64,000 bases of DNA from Curtobacterium pusillum. GTDB taxonomy: Bacteria; Actinomycetota; Actinomycetes; Actinomycetales; Microbacteriaceae. A program made the position numbers and the translations under genes. Shown in pieces: positions 1 to 8,007 of the stretch (the stretch's first letter is position 1; each line of letters begins with the position of its first letter). The notes beneath the pieces were generated by a model. The model made no database searches. It saw only the letters and a program-made list of their open reading frames with translations, and was not told the origin of the DNA. The stretch lies in NCBI RefSeq assembly GCF_007673235.1, contig NZ_VDZH01000001.1, positions 122,217-186,216 of the forward strand, given 5' to 3'.

Positions 1-8
1 GCGGCGGG

Positions 9-49
9 CCGCCCCCCCGGGCCGCCCCCGGTGCGGCCGGGGGGGGCCC
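9..49. terminator. GC-rich inverted repeat near the window edge
   Basis: Two long C-rich and G-rich arms around a short loop can pair almost completely. It lies downstream of the reductase gene that ends at 72 and could act as a terminator or a structural repeat. The gene on its other side is outside the window, so its role cannot be judged. Confidence 0.4.
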
Positions 50-70
50 GACCCGCCTTGCTCGGGTCGG
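48..70 (-). terminator. 8-bp stem directly after the reductase stop codon
   Basis: The arms CCGACCCG and CGGGTCGG pair perfectly around a 7-nt loop, starting two bases beyond the stop codon of the minus-strand gene. There is no T tract, which is usual for GC-rich actinobacterial terminators. It could also be a 3' stability hairpin. Confidence 0.5.
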
Positions 71-71
71 C

Positions 72-1154
72 CTACGCCGTGACGCGCGCGCGGTGGTACT
101 GCTGCGGCTCGTAGTCCACGGTCACGCCGAGCTCGACGGCGGCGCGGAGCGGGAACGCCGGGTCGCGGAGGAACTCCCGTCCGACCATCACGACGTCCGC
201 CTGCCCGGTGGCGACGATCTGCTCGGCCTGGAACGCCTCCGAGATCATCCCGACCGCGATCGTGCCGATGCCGGCGTCGCGCTTGATCGCCGCGGCGTGC
301 GGGACCTGGTAGCCGGGCCCGACCGGGATCGGGGCGCTGGCCGCGTTGCCGCCTGTCGAGACGTCCGCGAGGTCGGCACCGTGCTCGGCGGCCCAGCGTG
401 CGACCTGCGTGGTCTCCTCGAGCGTCAGCCCGCCCTCGACCCAGTCGGTGGCGGAGAACCTGACGACGACCGGGAAGCCCTCGCCGACCTCGGCGCGGAC
501 GGCGTCCAGTACCTCGAGCAGGGCGCGGGCGCGGTTCTCGAGCGAGCCGCCGTACGAGTCGGTCCGGTGGTTGCTCAGCGGCGAGAGGAACTGGTGCAGC
601 AGGTACCCGTGGGCGGCGTGCAGCTCGACGAGGTCGAACCCGGCCTCGACCGAGCGGCGTGCGGCGGCGGCGAAGGCCAGGGCCACGACGCGGATGTCCT
701 CGGTGGCGAGCTCGCGCGGCTCGGCGTACCCGTCGAAGGCGACCGCCGAGGGCGCCACGGTGTTCCAGCCGCCCTGGTCCGCCGGGACGGAGCCGTGCGT
801 CGACTCCCACGGTCGGAACGTCGACGCCTTGCGGCCGGCGTGGGCGAGCTGGACGCCGGCGGCGGCACCCTGCGAGTGGATGAAGTCGACGATCGGACGG
901 AAGGCGTCGCGCTGCTCGTCGTTCCACAGCCCGAGGTCCTGCGGGCTGATCCGACCCTCGGGCACCACGCCGGTGGCCTCGACCACGACCGCGCCGGCAC
1001 CGCCCTTGGCGAACCCGCCGAGGTGCACGAGGTGCCACGGCGTCGGCACGCCGTCCTGCGCCTCGACCGAGTACTGGCACATCGGGGAGACCCAGATGCG
1101 GTTGCGGACGGTCAGGTCGCGGATGGTGATCGGTTCGAACAGGGCGTGCGTCAC
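72..1154 (-). CDS. NADH:flavin oxidoreductase, old yellow enzyme family (YqjM/XenA-like)
   Basis: A 360-aa single-domain FMN TIM barrel that would reduce activated C=C bonds of enones with NAD(P)H in the cytoplasm. The short-class OYE hallmarks are visible: SPMCQYS near residue 25 with the redox-tuning Cys, QLAHAGRKA near residue 100, ELHAAHGYLLHQFLSP near 170 with the substrate-binding His pair, and YGGSLENRAR. The GTG start overlaps the stop of the upstream HAD gene as GTGA, so the two are translationally coupled. A longer reading upstream is open but has the wrong codon character and would run through the HAD gene. The natural substrate cannot be told. Confidence 0.93.
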   Translation of the reverse strand: MTHALFEPITIRDLTVRNRIWVSPMCQYSVEAQDGVPTPWHLVHLGGFAKGGAGAVVVEATGVVPEGRISPQDLGLWNDEQRDAFRPIVDFIHSQGAAAGVQLAHAGRKASTFRPWESTHGSVPADQGGWNTVAPSAVAFDGYAEPRELATEDIRVVALAFAAAARRSVEAGFDLVELHAAHGYLLHQFLSPLSNHRTDSYGGSLENRARALLEVLDAVRAEVGEGFPVVVRFSATDWVEGGLTLEETTQVARWAAEHGADLADVSTGGNAASAPIPVGPGYQVPHAAAIKRDAGIGTIAVGMISEAFQAEQIVATGQADVVMVGREFLRDPAFPLRAAVELGVTVDYEPQQYHRARVTA

Positions 1155-1795
1155 GCGGACTCCTTCTCGGCGGTCGCGCCGCTGTCGGCGAGTCCCTGGA
1201 GGAACGCGCGCAGCCCGGCGGGCGACGTGTAGTGGTGGCCGACCGCCCCGATCGCTTCCGCACCGGCGGCGTTCTCGGCCCTGTTGTCGACGAACACCAT
1301 CTGCGCCGCGTCGATTCCCAGGCGCGCACACGTGTCGCGGTAGATCGAGGCGTCGGGCTTCAGGACGTGCTCCTCGGCGCTCACCACCACGGTCTCGAAC
1401 AGCGAGCCCATCGGGGACCGACGGTACGGGTCGCCGAAGTCGAACCCGGCGTTCGACAGCAGGGCGACCCGGGTGCCGGCGTCGTGCAGTTCCTCGACGA
1501 TGGCGAGGGTCTCCGGCTCGACCTCGAACCAGCCCGTGAAGTCGATCGCCCAGAAGCGGTGGATGTCGGTGGTGCTCCACGTCCGGCCGGTGCGAGCGGC
1601 GATCGCCCGCCAGTAGTCGAGGACGGACAGGTCGCCGCGGTCCAGGTCGTGCCGGAGCTCCTGGTAGACGGGGAACAGCTCGTCCGCCGGCACCCCGGTC
1701 GCTGCGACGAGGGCGTCCCGCGAGGCGTGCGGTGTCCGGCTGATCACCTCGCCGTAGTCGAAGACCACCACGCGACCAGGCAGGAACAGGCTCAT
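1151..1795 (-). CDS. HAD-superfamily hydrolase (YihX/epoxide-hydrolase-like branch)
   Basis: A 214-aa cytoplasmic HAD-IA protein, probably a small-molecule phosphatase. Motif I reads VVVFDYGEVI, the DxGxV variant of this branch. Motif II is ALLSNAG near residue 110, and the C-terminal MVFVDNRAENAAGAEAIG carries motifs III/IV. First gene of a two-gene operon with the reductase. The ATG has no Shine-Dalgarno sequence, but a TACGGT hexamer sits 7 bp upstream, so the transcript is probably leaderless. That hexamer overlaps the one serving the divergent dehydratase gene. Substrate unknown. Confidence 0.9.
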   Translation of the reverse strand: MSLFLPGRVVVFDYGEVISRTPHASRDALVAATGVPADELFPVYQELRHDLDRGDLSVLDYWRAIAARTGRTWSTTDIHRFWAIDFTGWFEVEPETLAIVEELHDAGTRVALLSNAGFDFGDPYRRSPMGSLFETVVVSAEEHVLKPDASIYRDTCARLGIDAAQMVFVDNRAENAAGAEAIGAVGHHYTSPAGLRAFLQGLADSGATAEKESA

Positions 1796-1802
1796 GCGCT
1801 CC

Positions 1803-1812
1803 ACCGTAACGT
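1803..1812. promoter_or_regulatory. Overlapping divergent -10 elements for the HAD operon and the dehydratase gene
   Basis: On the minus strand TACGGT (1803-1808) lies 7 bp before the HAD ATG. On the plus strand TAACGT (1807-1812) lies 7 bp before a GTG at 1820. The hexamers share two bases, so polymerase could melt only one at a time. Neither has a good -35 box. Promoter function is inferred from spacing and from the same arrangement at many other genes here. Confidence 0.45.
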
Positions 1813-1819
1813 GGCGTTC

Positions 1820-2680
1820 GTGAACGACTTCGTCCCCTTCGCCCCGACCGACGCCGCCGCCTGGACCACCGCCCCGCACGGCGACTCGACGAAGTACCGA
1901 CGCGGGGTGCTCGGCGTCGCCACCGGCTCCGACCAGTACCCGGGTGCCGCTGTCATGGGCGTCGACGCCGCGGTGCACACCGGTGTCGGCATGGTCCGGT
2001 ACGTCGGCCCGTCGCGGGCGTCCGACCACGTGCTCGCACGGCGTCCCGAAGTCGTCGCCGGGATCGGGCGGGTGCAGGCCTGGCTCGTCGGCTCGGGGAT
2101 CTCGGCGTCGTCGCTCGGCGACCTGGACGACACGACCGCCTCGGGCTTCACGCACGCCTCGGACGACGGTGTCCCGGTCGTCGTGGACGCCGGTGCGATC
2201 CCGCTCGTCGAACTCGGACCGCTGGCGGTGCTGACGCCGCACGCGGGGGAGCTCGCCGGCGTCCTGCGCGAGTCGCGGGAGTCGATCGAGAAGGACCCGG
2301 CAGCGGCCGCACTCCGAGCCGCGGCGCAGACCGGGAGCGTCGTGCTCCTGAAGGGGTCCGCCACGCACGTGGCGACGCCGGACGGATCGGTGCGGCTGGT
2401 GGCCTCGTCGGCGACGCCGTGGCTCGCGGCCGCGGGGGCCGGTGACGTCCTCGGCGGGGTGCTCGGGGCGCTCGTGGCGGCTCGGCAGGGTGCCGCGGAG
2501 GCGTCCGGGTCGTCGTTGTCGCTGTCGGACCTGGCGCACCTGGCCGCTTCGGCCGCGGTGGTGCACGGGATCGCGGCGCGGCGGGCGTCCGGCGGCGGGC
2601 CGTTCACGATGGCGGCGCTGATCGAGCAGCTGCCGGGCGTGGTGCGGGACCTCGTCGTCGAGGGTGACGCGCGGGGGTAG
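1820..2680 (+). CDS. nnrD: ADP-dependent NAD(P)H-hydrate dehydratase
   Basis: A 286-aa ribokinase-fold enzyme that repairs hydrated NAD(P)H using ADP. It carries only the dehydratase domain; the epimerase domain (NnrE), fused in many bacteria, is absent. Visible motifs are WLVGSGI near residue 90, LTPHAGELAGVL near 140, and the catalytic AAGAGDVLGGVLGAL near 210. I chose the GTG at 1820 because TAACGT sits 7 bp upstream as a leaderless -10. The GTG at 1811 overlaps that hexamer and would only add VAF. The gene is followed by a family A repeat and a family B hairpin. Confidence 0.88.
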   Translation: MNDFVPFAPTDAAAWTTAPHGDSTKYRRGVLGVATGSDQYPGAAVMGVDAAVHTGVGMVRYVGPSRASDHVLARRPEVVAGIGRVQAWLVGSGISASSLGDLDDTTASGFTHASDDGVPVVVDAGAIPLVELGPLAVLTPHAGELAGVLRESRESIEKDPAAAALRAAAQTGSVVLLKGSATHVATPDGSVRLVASSATPWLAAAGAGDVLGGVLGALVAARQGAAEASGSSLSLSDLAHLAASAAVVHGIAARRASGGGPFTMAALIEQLPGVVRDLVVEGDARG

Positions 2681-2705
2681 GCGCGGGTGCGGGCCCGGCG
2701 CGGCC

Positions 2706-2823
2706 GACTCGGGACGACAAGTCCGACGTCGTACGACAGCGCGGAAGTCGTTCGTTGCGGACGCAAGAGTCGTGCGCGCGCGGCTGCGACAAGTCCGACG
2801 TCGCACGACAGCGCGCATGTCGC
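2706..2823 (+). repeat. Family A double-palindrome element, copy 1
   Basis: A 118-bp element starting GACTCGGGACGACAAG and holding two copies of the core GTCGTACGAC (second copy GTCGCACGAC), with a GCAA-containing linker between. Its GACTC end is 26 bp after the dehydratase stop codon. It is inverted relative to the other three copies, but has the same orientation relative to its gene's 3' end. The first stem is weaker here than in copies 2 and 4. Confidence 0.8.
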
Positions 2824-2844
2824 CTCGTAAGACGCGACCGGATG

Positions 2845-2890
2845 CCGGACTGGAGGCGCGGTGCGGGCTGGCACCGCGCCTCCAGTCCGG
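2845..2890. repeat. Family B hairpin, copy 1 (20-bp perfect stem)
   Basis: The arms CCGGACTGGAGGCGCGGTGC and GCACCGCGCCTCCAGTCCGG are perfectly complementary around a 6-nt loop. It ends 19 bp after the stop of the yceI-like gene and likely serves as a terminator for one or both convergent genes. It belongs to a family of eight in this window. Confidence 0.85.
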
Positions 2891-2909
2891 TGGACGGGAA
2901 CGCCCGGCG

Positions 2910-3620
2910 TCAGCTCCCGGGGGTGGCGTGCACGAGGAACTCGACGGCACCGGCGTCGTCGACCTTCACGAAGCCGAGGCTCGGGGCCTGCACGCCGTAG
3001 TCGGAGAACGTGATCGGGATCGAGCCGGAGATGTCGACGCCGTCCCCGTTCAGGCCGACCTCGAGCGTCGCGGTGACCGCCTTCGTCACGCCGTGCAGGG
3101 TGAGGTTGCCGGACGCCTCGACCTTCGTCGTGCCGGAGCCGCTCGGCACCGCGTCCGCGACCGGCTCGGTGAGCTCGAACGTCGCGGTGGGGAACGCCGA
3201 CGTGTCCATCGCCGAGTCGCGGAAGTACGAGTCGCGCTGGTTCGAGTCCGTGGCGAGGTCCGCGACCTGCACGGTGATGGTCGCCTTCGTGATCGAGGTC
3301 CCGTCGACGGTCGCGCTGCCGGTGACGCTGTCGGTGCGACCGGTCACGGTGACGTCCGAGCCGTTGAGGACCTCGTGGACGCGGTAGCCGGCCTCGGAGT
3401 CCCCGCCGACGGTCCACTCGCCGGACAGGTCCGAGTCGTCGATCGTCGACGGCGCACGACTCGCGGCGACGGACGGCGTTGCCGAGGCCTTCGCGTTCTC
3501 GCTGCTCGTGTAGAGGTTCGTGCCGACGATCGCCGCGACGACGCCGATGACGACGACGGCGGCGATGACGGATATCCAGATGACGGCCTTGCGGCGCTTG
3601 CGCGGGGTGTCGGTGGTCAC
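2910..3620 (-). CDS. YceI-family protein with N-terminal membrane anchor
   Basis: A 236-aa protein with a basic N-terminus, one transmembrane segment (about residues 12-34), a Ser/Ala-rich linker, and a YceI lipocalin-like barrel (about 65-235). YceI domains bind long isoprenoids or amphiphiles. Typical features are the opening SGEWTVGGDSEAGYRV, the central YFRDSAMDTSAFPTATFEL, and the closing ITFSDYGVQAP. The barrel should face outside the membrane. The start is GTG. It diverges from the glycosyltransferase gene across a 97-bp gap. The ligand cannot be predicted. Confidence 0.9.
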   Translation of the reverse strand: MTTDTPRKRRKAVIWISVIAAVVVIGVVAAIVGTNLYTSSENAKASATPSVAASRAPSTIDDSDLSGEWTVGGDSEAGYRVHEVLNGSDVTVTGRTDSVTGSATVDGTSITKATITVQVADLATDSNQRDSYFRDSAMDTSAFPTATFELTEPVADAVPSGSGTTKVEASGNLTLHGVTKAVTATLEVGLNGDGVDISGSIPITFSDYGVQAPSLGFVKVDDAGAVEFLVHATPGS

Positions 3621-3717
3621 GAGCAGAACGGTGACACGTCATGCTCGGGAAGCGCTGTGTCTTCCCAGTGCTTGTCTTCCGAGCGGCTCGCGTGTGTGCT
3701 GCCGCTACGCTCGTCCG

Positions 3718-4974
3718 GTGCAGAGGACGCGGTGGCTCGAGGTGGTCGGCTTCGCCGTGGCGTTCGTGGCCGTGCACGCGGTGCTCTGGTGGCTGACGTC
3801 GATCTCGGCGAACCTGCCGCTCGGCGACGTCACCATCACCTACCGGCGGTGGATCGAGACCGGGCACGCGTCCCACTTCTGGGTCGGCATCGACGAGGAC
3901 TGGGTGTACCCGATCCTCGCGATTGTGCCGATGGCCGCCGCGGCGCTCGGCGGCGTCGCGTCGATCGGCACCGGCTGGCTCGTCCTGATGATCGTGCTGG
4001 ACGCGGTCGCGTGCGGGTTCCTCTGGCGGTTCCGGGGCCTCGGCGTGCGCGTCGTGTGGTGGTGGCTGGCGTTCCTGCTCGCCCTCGGACCGATCGGGCT
4101 CGGGCGCATCGACACCGTCGCCACCGTGCTCGCCCTGATCGGCGTGGCCTTCGTCGCGACGCGGCCTGCGGTCGCCTCGGCGCTGTTCACCGCCGGAGCC
4201 TGGACGAAGGTGTGGCCCGCGGCGCTCGTCGGGGTGCTCCTGCTGCTCCGGCGCGGGCACCGACGCGGGGTCCTCGCCGGTGCGCTCGTGCTCACGGCGC
4301 TCATCGTCCTCGTCGACGTCCTGTACGGGGGAGCGGCGCACCTGCTGTCGTTCGTCGGGCAGCAGACCGGGCGTGCCCTGCAGATCGAGGCGCCCCTCGC
4401 GACGCCGTTCATGTGGGCGGCGGCCTTCGGGGTGCCCGGGGCCGCGGTCTACTACAACCAGGAGATCCTGACGTTCGAGGTCTCCGGCGCCGGGACGCAC
4501 GCAGCCGCTGCGGTGTCCACGCCCCTGATGGCCGCGGTCGTCGTGGCCGGGGTCGTGCTCGCGCTGTGGGCCGTCCGCCGCGGTGCCCACCGCGCCGAGG
4601 CCGCGCCGCTGCTCGCACTGCTGTTCGTCGCAGCGCTCGTCGCCACCAACAAGGTGGGGTCGCCGCAGTACATCGGGTGGTTCGCCGTGCCGATCGTGTG
4701 GGGGCTCGTCGCCGGCCGTCCGAGCGCCCGGCGCTTCCTGCCGGTCGCGGTGGCCGCGATCCCGATGGCCCTGCTCACCCAGGTCATCTACCCCGGGTTC
4801 TACGACCAGGTGCTCACCGTGCAACCGTGGATCCTCGTCGTGCTGACGCTCCGGAACGCCCTCGAGGTCGGCGTGCTCGTGTGGAGCGTCGTCGCGATCG
4901 TCCGGCTGGGACTCGGGGCGGCGCGCCCGGCGGCTGGGCGTGCGGTCGTCACCCCGGGCAGGATGGACGCATGA
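3718..4974 (+). CDS. Polytopic membrane glycosyltransferase (GT87/DUF2029-like)
   Basis: A 418-aa integral membrane protein with about ten hydrophobic segments. The pattern fits actinobacterial polyprenyl-phosphate-mannose-dependent mannosyltransferases of the GT87/DUF2029 group, including an acidic first loop (SISANLPLGDVTITYRRWIE) and a TKVWP motif near residue 165. It probably adds mannose to a cell-envelope lipid or glycan. The GTG start follows TACGCT by 6 bp with no Shine-Dalgarno sequence, suggesting a leaderless transcript. Its TGA overlaps the next gene's ATG, so the two are coupled. Family assignment rests on topology and general resemblance. Confidence 0.75.
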   Translation: MQRTRWLEVVGFAVAFVAVHAVLWWLTSISANLPLGDVTITYRRWIETGHASHFWVGIDEDWVYPILAIVPMAAAALGGVASIGTGWLVLMIVLDAVACGFLWRFRGLGVRVVWWWLAFLLALGPIGLGRIDTVATVLALIGVAFVATRPAVASALFTAGAWTKVWPAALVGVLLLLRRGHRRGVLAGALVLTALIVLVDVLYGGAAHLLSFVGQQTGRALQIEAPLATPFMWAAAFGVPGAAVYYNQEILTFEVSGAGTHAAAAVSTPLMAAVVVAGVVLALWAVRRGAHRAEAAPLLALLFVAALVATNKVGSPQYIGWFAVPIVWGLVAGRPSARRFLPVAVAAIPMALLTQVIYPGFYDQVLTVQPWILVVLTLRNALEVGVLVWSVVAIVRLGLGAARPAAGRAVVTPGRMDA

Positions 4975-5279
4975 TCGTCGCGTTCTCCGTCGCCCCGTCC
5001 GGTGGTCCTGCCGCAACCTCGGACGGCTCCGTCCATGACGCCGTCGCCGCGGCCGTGCGGGTCGTGCGCGAGAGCGGCCTGCCGAACCGCACCTCGTCGA
5101 TGTTCACCGAGGTCGAGGGGGAGTGGGACGAGGTCATGGACGTCGTCAAGCGCGCCACCGAGGCCGTCGGCGCGTACGGCACCCGGGTGTCGCTCGTGCT
5201 GAAGGCCGACATCCGCCCCGGTCACACCGGTGAGATCGACGGCAAGCTCGAGCGGCTCGAGGCGGCGCTCGGCGAATGA
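4971..5279 (+). CDS. MTH1187/YkoF-family thiamine-binding-like protein
   Basis: A 102-aa ferredoxin-like-fold protein of the DUF77 group, whose members bind thiamine or related ligands and form tetramers. The N-terminal MIVAFSVAPSG, central GLPNRTSSMFTEVEGEWDEVM and C-terminal RVSLVLKADIRPGHTGEI match the family well. The ATG overlaps the stop of the glycosyltransferase as ATGA. No thiamine genes are nearby, so its role here is open. Confidence 0.85.
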   Translation: MIVAFSVAPSGGPAATSDGSVHDAVAAAVRVVRESGLPNRTSSMFTEVEGEWDEVMDVVKRATEAVGAYGTRVSLVLKADIRPGHTGEIDGKLERLEAALGE

Positions 5280-5397
5280 CCGTCGTGCTTGCGCTGAGGC
5301 GACACGCCGGGCGCCTCCCACGGATGTCGGTGGTCGGGTGTGTCCTGTCGGTGTCGGACGCGAGTGGCGTCCACACGACGACGACGAGGAGCGCGTG

Positions 5398-5577
5398 ATG
5401 ATGCACGACGGCTGGTGCCCCGACTGCGACCTGCGAACGGTCGTCATCGACACGGACGAAGCAGGGAAACACGCTTGGGCGAGCTGCACCGAGTGCGGCG
5501 CCGGCTGGGTCCACCGTGACGAGCTCCCCGGGCTCGTCGCCGCCGCTCCTGCGCAGGTCGAGCGTCGCGCCGCCTGA
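5398..5577 (+). CDS. Small zinc-ribbon-like protein
   Basis: A 59-aa protein with two Cys pairs, CPDC near residue 7 and CTEC near residue 33, spaced as in a treble-clef or zinc-ribbon knuckle, followed by an Ala/Pro-rich tail. A GAGGAG ribosome-binding site lies about 6 bp before the ATG at 5398. A GTG at 5395 and a second ATG at 5401 are alternatives. Function unknown; a small metal-binding regulator or cofactor protein is possible. Confidence 0.65.
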   Translation: MMHDGWCPDCDLRTVVIDTDEAGKHAWASCTECGAGWVHRDELPGLVAAAPAQVERRAA

Positions 5578-5606
5578 CACGGGTCGAATCGATTCGTCCG
5601 CCGGAC

Positions 5607-5636
5607 TTCCGTTGGGGGTTTGGAGCGGTCTACACT
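5607..5636 (+). promoter_or_regulatory. Candidate promoter for the MFS gene with a long leader
   Basis: A TACACT hexamer at 5631-5636 with a weak -35-like TTCCGT 18 bp upstream. This places transcription start near 5643 and leaves a 5' leader of about 215 nt. A stable stem (5642-5666, GACCGG pairing with CCGGTC) lies at the very start of the leader, and a second stem (CGACTC/GAGTCG) at 5800-5815. Confidence 0.4.
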
Positions 5637-5859
5637 GCTGAGACCGGACGCTCGCAGCGCCCGGTCGTCCCCGTTCGCCGCTGAACCAGGACCGCCCTCC
5701 ACCTGGTCGGGTCGCGGCGCAGGCTGCTCCGGCCCCGTCGTCCCGAGACCATCGGATCGGAGGCCCGGTGCGGCGACCACGCGCACCGACGTTCCCAGCC
5801 GACTCACGCGAGTCGACGTCCGGAACCCGTCCCGCTCCTCCCGTCCCGAAACAGGCACC

Positions 5860-7125
5860 ATGTCCCAGCTCACGCCTGCGCGCCGCGCACTCGCGCTCAT
5901 CGCCCTCGCCCTCGGCGGGTTCGCCATCGGTTCGACCGAGTTCGTCGCGATGGGCCTCCTGCCGAACATCGCCCAGGCGCTCCTGCCGCACCAGTACGGC
6001 ATCGACCCGGACGCCGGGATCGCCCACGCCGGCTGGCTCGTCAGCGCGTACGCCCTCGGCGTCGTCGTGGGTGCGCCCACGATCGCGGCGATGTCGGCGA
6101 AGTTCCCGCGCAAGGGCCTGATCCTCGTGCTGCTCGTCGGGTTCGTCCTGGCGACGGTGGCGAGCGCAGTCCTGCCGTCGTTCGGCCTGGTGCTCGTGGC
6201 CCGCTTCGTCGCGGGGCTGCCGCACGGCGCGTACTTCGGCATCGCGTCGATCGTGGCTGGCGACATCATGGGCCCGGGCAAGCGCGGCAAGGGCATCGCG
6301 ATGGTGCTGCTCGGCCTGTCCGTCGCGAACGTCGTGGGCGTGCCGTCGATCACCTGGGTCGGACAGGTCGCCAGCTGGCGGATCGCGTACGGCGTCGTCG
6401 CCGTGCTGTTCGCGCTGACCTTCCTCGCGGTGTGGGCCTTCGTACCGCGCAGCGCCCGGGACGAGCACGCGACGATCGGCCGGGAGCTCCGCGCCTTCCG
6501 CGTGCCGCAGGTCTGGATGGTCATGGGCCTCGGCGCGGTCGGCTTCGGCGGGTTCTTCGCCGTCTACTCGTACATCTCGCCGCTCGTGCAGAACGTCACC
6601 GGGCTGTCGGAGTCGTTCGTGCCGCTCGTCCTCGTGGTCGTCGGCATCGGCATGGTCATCGGCGGGATCCTCGGTGGCCACCTCGCCGACCACAGCGTCA
6701 AGCGCACGATCTACGTCGGCATGTTCGCGCTGATCGGGGCCCTCCTCGTCACCGTGCTCACCGCGCAGTGGGTGTGGGGCATCTTCCTCGGAGCGTTCCT
6801 GCTCGGGGCGACGTCGTCCGCGATCCCGCCGGCGGTGCAGTCCCGCCTGATGGACGTCGCCGGTGACGCGCGCACCATCGCGGCGGCGCTCAACCACTCA
6901 GCGTTCAACATCGGCAACTCGATCGGTGCGGCCCTCGGTGGCGCGGTCATCGCGGCCGGGTTCGGGTTCAAGGCCCCGGGGTGGCTCGGCATCGTGCTGG
7001 CGCTGCTCGGAGTCCTGATGACGATGGTCAGCTACGGTGCCGAACGCCGCAGCACCCGCCGTGCGGCCCTGCGTTCGCCGTCGCCGTCCACCGGCCCGAT
7101 CACCGCGCCGATCCCGCTGGTCTGA
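5860..7125 (+). CDS. MFS transporter, AraJ/CmlR-like efflux family
   Basis: A 421-aa 12-helix major facilitator protein. The first helix reads IALALGGFAIGSTEFVAMGLLPNIA, with the GxxEF pattern of the arabinose-efflux and chloramphenicol-resistance (DHA1) families. The antiporter-type stretch GLPHGAYFGIASIVAGD lies near residue 120. It most likely exports a drug or sugar by proton antiport. I chose the ATG at 5860 because it sits just before helix 1. The frame stays open upstream, but that part is proline/arginine-rich and not membrane-like. The long structured leader suggests post-transcriptional control. Confidence 0.88.
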   Translation: MSQLTPARRALALIALALGGFAIGSTEFVAMGLLPNIAQALLPHQYGIDPDAGIAHAGWLVSAYALGVVVGAPTIAAMSAKFPRKGLILVLLVGFVLATVASAVLPSFGLVLVARFVAGLPHGAYFGIASIVAGDIMGPGKRGKGIAMVLLGLSVANVVGVPSITWVGQVASWRIAYGVVAVLFALTFLAVWAFVPRSARDEHATIGRELRAFRVPQVWMVMGLGAVGFGGFFAVYSYISPLVQNVTGLSESFVPLVLVVVGIGMVIGGILGGHLADHSVKRTIYVGMFALIGALLVTVLTAQWVWGIFLGAFLLGATSSAIPPAVQSRLMDVAGDARTIAAALNHSAFNIGNSIGAALGGAVIAAGFGFKAPGWLGIVLALLGVLMTMVSYGAERRSTRRAALRSPSPSTGPITAPIPLV

Positions 7126-7147
7126 CGCGCGCGCAGCGCGCGGCGTC
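7124..7147 (+). terminator. GC hairpin spanning the MFS stop codon
   Basis: GACGCGCGCGC pairs with GCGCGCGGCGTC with one bulge. The stem starts inside the TGA stop codon. A similar GC hairpin follows the ThuA gene at 44807. Confidence 0.5.
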
Positions 7148-7169
7148 GCGTGGGGCGCGACCACCCACC

Positions 7170-7211
7170 GGCCTGGAGGCACGCGTCCGCCCCGCACCGC
7201 GCCTCCAGGCC
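7170..7211. repeat. Family B hairpin, copy 2
   Basis: GGCCTGGAGGC at the left pairs with GCCTCCAGGCC at the right. Compared with copy 1 the A of GGACTGG is C here, and the partner T is G, so pairing is kept. It lies between the convergent MFS and response-regulator genes. Confidence 0.75.
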
Positions 7212-7239
7212 GTCACGTGGTGCGGCAGACCGCATCCAG

Positions 7240-7288
7240 TGAGCAGAAATCGTCGGGTCTCTTTTCGGGACCCGACGATTTCTGCTCA
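7240..7288. terminator. Perfect 20-bp hairpin after the response-regulator gene
   Basis: TGAGCAGAAATCGTCGGGTC and its exact complement are separated by 9 nt. The hairpin begins 14 bp beyond the stop codon of the regulator gene. It is unlike the family A and B modules and unusually AT-containing for this DNA. Termination for both convergent genes is the simplest reading. Confidence 0.75.
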
Positions 7289-7302
7289 GTCGAACGAGCG
7301 CA

Positions 7303-7974
7303 CTACAGGCCCAGCGGGCTGCCGTCCTGGACGATGATGCCGTCGGTGATCGCACGCTTCCGGAGCGCCACCTTCGTGCCGACGTCGAAGCCGGCGACGC
7401 GGTACTTCTCGCGGATGCGCTTGAGGTAGCTCTTCGCGGTCTCCTCGGAGATGCCGAGCTGGTACGCGACGCTCTTCACGGGCTCGCCGCCGCCGTACAG
7501 GGCCATGACGCGACGCTCCTGGGCGCTGAGCTTCGGCACGCCGCCGACGTCACCGCTGTTGATCGCCAGGTCGAGTTCTGCCGACACGTACTGCTCGCCA
7601 CGCTGGGCGGCACGGATCGCCTCGACGATCATGTCCGCGTCCTCGCTCTTCACGAGGTAGCCGAGGGCGCCGGATGCCAGGGCCTCGCGGACGACGTTCG
7701 GCTCGGAGTACGTGCTCATGACGACGGTCTTCACGCCGGCGGTCTTGAGCGTCGAGATCTTCAGCGAGACCGGGATGGAGTCCTTGAGGTCCAGGTCGAG
7801 CAGCACCACGTCCACCGGGAACGCCGGGCTGGTGAGCAGCTCGGGCCAGGTCGTGACAGCGGCGACGAGCGTGATGTCGTCGGCGGCGCTGCGGATCCAC
7901 TCGGTGAGCGCGCCGAGGAGCATCCTGTGGTCGTCGACGAGCGCGAGTCGGATCGGTTCCTCTGGAGTCGCCAT
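7303..7974 (-). CDS. NarL/LuxR-type response regulator
   Basis: A 223-aa regulator with a receiver domain (about 8-125) and a LuxR-type DNA-binding domain (about 150-210). The receiver has acidic DD near residue 16, the phosphoacceptor Asp in VDVVLLDLDLKDS, and Lys in YLVKSED. The helix-turn-helix reads LSAQERRVMALYGGGEPVKS with GISEETAKSYLKRIREKY. It is last in a probable three-gene module after the sensor kinase and a membrane protein, but a 115-bp gap and its own GAAAGGA ribosome-binding site suggest separate transcription. Target genes unknown. Confidence 0.92.
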   Translation of the reverse strand: MATPEEPIRLALVDDHRMLLGALTEWIRSAADDITLVAAVTTWPELLTSPAFPVDVVLLDLDLKDSIPVSLKISTLKTAGVKTVVMSTYSEPNVVREALASGALGYLVKSEDADMIVEAIRAAQRGEQYVSAELDLAINSGDVGGVPKLSAQERRVMALYGGGEPVKSVAYQLGISEETAKSYLKRIREKYRVAGFDVGTKVALRKRAITDGIIVQDGSPLGL

Positions 7975-8007
7975 GGTGGCGTCCTTTCTCGGGGGCGGTC
8001 GTGGCCG

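Noticed and set aside
1..71. C/G homopolymer-like runs at the window start as an assembly artefact
   Set aside because: They form a well-paired hairpin next to a stop codon, like other gene ends here, so they are more simply a terminator-type repeat.
5620..5859. N-terminal extension of the MFS protein
   Set aside because: The frame is open from a TTG at 5620 but encodes Arg/Ser/Pro-rich sequence without membrane character, and it would start upstream of the predicted transcription start.
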